DNA of 7,143 nucleotides, taken from NCBI GenBank assembly GCA_022821935.1, contig JAJECR010000143.1:1-7143 (forward strand), read 5' to 3'. The notes under the pieces were generated by a model. The model was not told the DNA's origin, searched no databases, and saw only the letters and a program-made list of their open reading frames with translations. This DNA comes from Candidatus Latescibacterota bacterium. GTDB taxonomy: Bacteria > JAAXHH01. This document shows, piece by piece, positions 5,898 through 7,143 of the stretch. Position 1 is the stretch's first letter; each line of letters opens with the position of its first letter. Made by a program: the position numbers and the translations under genes.

Positions 5898-5985
5898 AAT
5901 ACGTTCCGGCCCGTTTTTCCGGATGAGGCCATTCATCCACGACACGATCCGTGAAAACTGGAATCCGGCACTCAGAAAGAGATAA
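5898..5985 (+). pseudogene. Fossil of the amidohydrolase 3' end
   Basis: In the forward frame this stretch encodes NTFRPVFPDEAIH, against NTSLPVFPDEAIH at the true amidohydrolase C-terminus. Over 39 nt (4922-4960 against 5898-5936) I count 33 identical bases. A net 4-nt insertion near 5937 then shifts the frame into a TGA at 5952-5954. Further on GAAAACTGGAA is still shared. It has no start and no role as a gene; it is debris of the tandem duplication. Confidence 0.85.
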
Positions 5986-5989
5986 AAAA

Positions 5990-6011
5990 GGGGCGACCTT
6001 ACGGCCGCCCC
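5990..6011 (-). terminator. Rho-independent terminator of pal copy 2
   Basis: GGGGCG (5990-5995) pairs with CGCCCC (6006-6011). After one mismatch, CC pairs with GG, leaving the loop TTAC (5999-6002). On the reverse strand the stem is followed directly by six T residues (complement of 5984-5989). It is homologous to the hairpin at 5013-5038 but has a shorter loop and a better T-run. It lies 33 nt past the pal copy 2 stop. Confidence 0.85.
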
Positions 6012-6044
6012 TGTCAATTTACGATACAGTGATGCGGAGAGCGC

Positions 6045-6686
6045 TTACTTGCGTTTCAGCTCCGCGCGCCGGTTCTGTCCCCAGGCGCTTTCGTCGCCGC
6101 CCATGACCGCCGGCTGTTCTTCACCGAAACTTACGGTTTCGATGCGGCCTTCCGCCACGCCGGCATCCACGAGGTACGTCTTGACCGCAGAAGCACGCCG
6201 CTCACCCAGCGCCAGGTTGTATTCGATCGTGCCCCGTTCATCGCAGTGGCCCTCGACCATCACCATGTCTTCGGGCTGATACTCCCGCAACTTGCGGGCG
6301 TTTTCGTCCATGGCCGAAAGCTGGTCTTCCCGGACGTTAGACATGTCGTAATCAAAGTAGATGGTGGACAGGGTCATCATCTCCTGATGCAGGGCCTCGG
6401 CAGCCTTGCGGGCCTCCTCTTCAGCCAGACGACGGGCCTCTTCCTCGGCCGCCAGACGGGCTTGTTCCTCGGCCATGCGCCGGGCTTCCTCCTCGGCCGC
6501 CAGACGGGCTTCCTCTTCAGCGCGGACCGCTCTGAGCGAATCCGCTATGGCTTGCTGCCGCGCGGCCTCCATGGCGGCCAGTTCTTCCGCGGAAGGCCCC
6601 CGGGCGCAACCGGCACCAATCCACGCGGGAACGGCTACCATCACGCAAAGCGCCAGGACCGAAGTCGTATTGCTCCATCTTTTCAT
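6045..6686 (-). CDS. pal: Pal/OmpA-family peptidoglycan-binding lipoprotein, copy 2
   Basis: A 213-residue paralogue of the neighbouring Pal-like protein, and the one adjacent to the cpoB-like gene. The signal peptide MKRWSNTTSVLALCVMVAVP leads to IGAGC, with Cys27 the likely lipid-bearing residue. Five octads of AEEEARxx type cover 56-95 (one reads AEEQARLA). The OmpA-C/Pal domain covers about 106-213: IYFDYDMSNV (109-118), EGHCDERGTIEYNLALGERR (145-164) and AWGQNRRAEL (201-210). The peptidoglycan-binding pair is Asp149 and Arg164. The GHCDERGT variant is common in Pal proteins, so this copy looks closest to the family consensus. It differs from copy 1 by two short indels: two residues after the lipobox and two after the octads. 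The start is fixed by AAGGAG 8 nt upstream. It has its own promoter and terminator; a typical Pal is about 150-170 residues, and the extra length is the helical spacer. Confidence 0.9.
   Translation of the reverse strand: MKRWSNTTSVLALCVMVAVPAWIGAGCARGPSAEELAAMEAARQQAIADSLRAVRAEEEARLAAEEEARRMAEEQARLAAEEEARRLAEEEARKAAEALHQEMMTLSTIYFDYDMSNVREDQLSAMDENARKLREYQPEDMVMVEGHCDERGTIEYNLALGERRASAVKTYLVDAGVAEGRIETVSFGEEQPAVMGGDESAWGQNRRAELKRK
6402..6521 (-). repeat. Five 24-bp in-frame repeats encoding AEEEAR octads (pal copy 2)
   Basis: The five units encode AEEEARLA, AEEEARRM, AEEQARLA, AEEEARRL and AEEEARKA (residues 56-95). The number of units equals that of copy 1, so the array predates the gene duplication or has been held at this length. 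Confidence 0.9.
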
Positions 6687-6693
6687 TTTAGCA

Positions 6694-6699
6694 CTCCTT
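6694..6699 (-). promoter_or_regulatory. Shine-Dalgarno site of pal copy 2
   Basis: On the reverse strand AAGGAG stands 7 nt before the ATG whose first base is 6686. It is aligned with the site before copy 1. Confidence 0.8.
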
Positions 6700-6726
6700 A
6701 TCGCGTGGGTGCGTTACTCGTTCAGT

Positions 6727-6766
6727 ACTCATGCGTATAATAGATGACTCATGCGTACAATATATG
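6727..6766. repeat. Tandem 20-bp direct repeat overlapping the pal copy 2 promoter
   Basis: ACTCATGCGTATAATAGATG (6727-6746) is followed immediately by a copy at 6747-6766 with 18 of 20 bases identical. The second copy contains the -10 box of the reverse-strand promoter. The equivalent leader of pal copy 1 does not show this repeat, so it arose after the large duplication or was lost there. Confidence 0.8.
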
Positions 6767-6787
6767 AAAGCATACTCCACCTTACAA
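6759..6787 (-). promoter_or_regulatory. Sigma-70-like promoter of pal copy 2
   Basis: On the reverse strand, -35 TTGTAA (6782-6787) is separated by 17 nt from -10 TATATT (6759-6764). Sequence and spacing match the copy 1 promoter while much of the surrounding leader has diverged, which supports function. The transcript would begin near 6752, with a leader of about 65 nt. Confidence 0.65.
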
Positions 6788-6824
6788 AGATTTTTACAAC
6801 AGGCGTATTTGTATCGTACATCCA

Positions 6825-6845
6825 GAAGAAAAGCCGAAAAGCGGC
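6825..6845 (-). terminator. Possible weak terminator after the cpoB-like gene
   Basis: On the reverse strand GCCG (6842-6845) and CGGC (6833-6836) can form a 4-bp stem with a 5-nt loop, followed by TTTTCTTC. The stem is short, so termination is doubtful and read-through into pal is possible. Confidence 0.3.
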
Positions 6846-6874
6846 CAGGCAGTAAAACTTTCATTCTGATAAAG

Positions 6875-7143
6875 TCAGTCATCCGACATCAGATCCAGTC
6901 TCATCCGCGCGAGTTGGGCTTCTTCGGAATCGGGAAACTCGCTGATCACCCGTTCCAGGTAGGACCTCGCCTCGGGCTGTTCCTTCCGGGCCACCTTGAT
7001 GAAGGCGATCTTCAACAGCGTGGCCGGCACCTTGTTTCCATCCGGATACGCGGCCAACAGCATCTCGTAGGCATCGAGCGCCTGCGTGTACAGGCTCTGC
7101 GTATAGTAGCAGTCGCCGATATAGTATTGCGCATCATCCGCCA
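6875..7143 (-). CDS. TPR protein resembling CpoB/YbgF (Tol-Pal cell division coordinator), C-terminal fragment
   Basis: The frame is open to the right window edge (first full codon at 7141) and ends at TGA 6877-6875, giving 88 visible residues. Two tetratricopeptide repeats are recognisable: AQYYIGDCYYTQSLYTQALD with AYEMLLAAYPD (about visible residues 4-34), and PATLLKIAFIKVARKEQPEA with RSYLERVISEFPDSEEA (about 39-75). A final half-repeat LARMRLDLM follows. This arrangement and the AYPD.NK.P..LLKIA and VI..FPDSEEA.LA..RL patterns match the C-terminal TPR domain of CpoB/YbgF, a periplasmic protein that links Tol-Pal to peptidoglycan synthesis during constriction. The N-terminal coiled coil and signal peptide lie outside the window, so another TPR outer-membrane protein (for example BamD-like) is not excluded. 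It is upstream of pal, the reverse of the E. coli pal-cpoB order, and 188 nt separate it from pal copy 2. Confidence 0.72.
   Translation of the reverse strand, partial: ADDAQYYIGDCYYTQSLYTQALDAYEMLLAAYPDGNKVPATLLKIAFIKVARKEQPEARSYLERVISEFPDSEEAQLARMRLDLMSDD

Larger units (their letters stand above)
5896..6811. repeat. Unit 2 of the ~0.95-kb ancient tandem duplication
   Basis: This unit repeats unit 1 in the same orientation and order: amidohydrolase tail (decayed), hairpin, pal gene, Shine-Dalgarno site and promoter. Its right edge is near GTATTTG at 6805-6811, just downstream of the cpoB-like gene. The units directly abut at about 5891-5896, as expected for a simple tandem duplication. The 304 nt between the two pal coding regions (5741-6044) are thus fully explained as promoter 1, junction, amidohydrolase fossil and terminator 2. 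Confidence 0.85.

Noticed and set aside
5406..5954. Forward open frame of 182 codons opposite pal copy 1
   Set aside because: Its Ser/Ala/Arg-rich translation is the antisense of the AEEEAR repeats; only its last 20 or so codons carry meaning, as the amidohydrolase fossil.

Overview
The window reads as chromosomal DNA of a high-GC, diderm (Gram-negative) bacterium. A Pal-type lipoprotein and a CpoB/YbgF-like protein imply an outer membrane with a Tol-Pal system. Codon use is GC-rich throughout and I see no sign of a phage, transposon or plasmid. The lineage cannot be fixed from sequence reading alone; an uncultured deep-branching diderm phylum such as Latescibacterota or Gemmatimonadota is only a guess.

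Left part (1-5008, + strand). The window opens in the last 76 codons of a membrane-dipeptidase-like (peptidase M19) gene. After a 113-nt gap comes a tight cluster: larB (345-1097), larC (1111-2250), a fused double ATPase of an energy-coupling-factor (ECF) transporter (2247-4118) and an amidohydrolase-2 family gene (4112-5008). Spacings are 13 nt, a 4-nt overlap and a 7-nt overlap, so the four are probably one operon. LarB and LarC catalyse the first and last steps of the nickel-pincer nucleotide (NPN) cofactor pathway. The sulfur transferase LarE, the cofactor-using racemase/epimerase LarA, and the membrane parts of the ECF transporter (EcfT and an S component) are not in the window. The likely logic is cofactor synthesis plus metal (nickel) or precursor uptake, with the amidohydrolase as an unassigned partner. 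LarC has an ordinary C-terminal domain but a strongly diverged N-terminal domain.

Right part (5009-7143, - strand). Two OmpA/Pal-family lipoprotein genes (5087-5740 and 6045-6686) lie downstream of the end of a cpoB/ybgF-like gene (6875 to beyond the window). They run towards the lar operon. Each pal copy has the same -35/-10 promoter with a 17-nt spacer, a strong Shine-Dalgarno sequence, and a hairpin-plus-T-run terminator.

The main structural discovery is that the two pal genes are parts of an old tandem duplication of about 0.95 kb. Unit 1 (about 4921-5891) and unit 2 (about 5896-6811) each contain the 3' end of the amidohydrolase gene, the terminator, the pal gene and its promoter. In unit 2 the amidohydrolase piece survives only as a frameshifted fossil (about 5898-5985) that still encodes the peptide PVFPDEAIH. 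The two Pal proteins are about 82% identical over their last 113 residues, and both carry five 8-residue AEEEAR-type repeats forming a long helical spacer.
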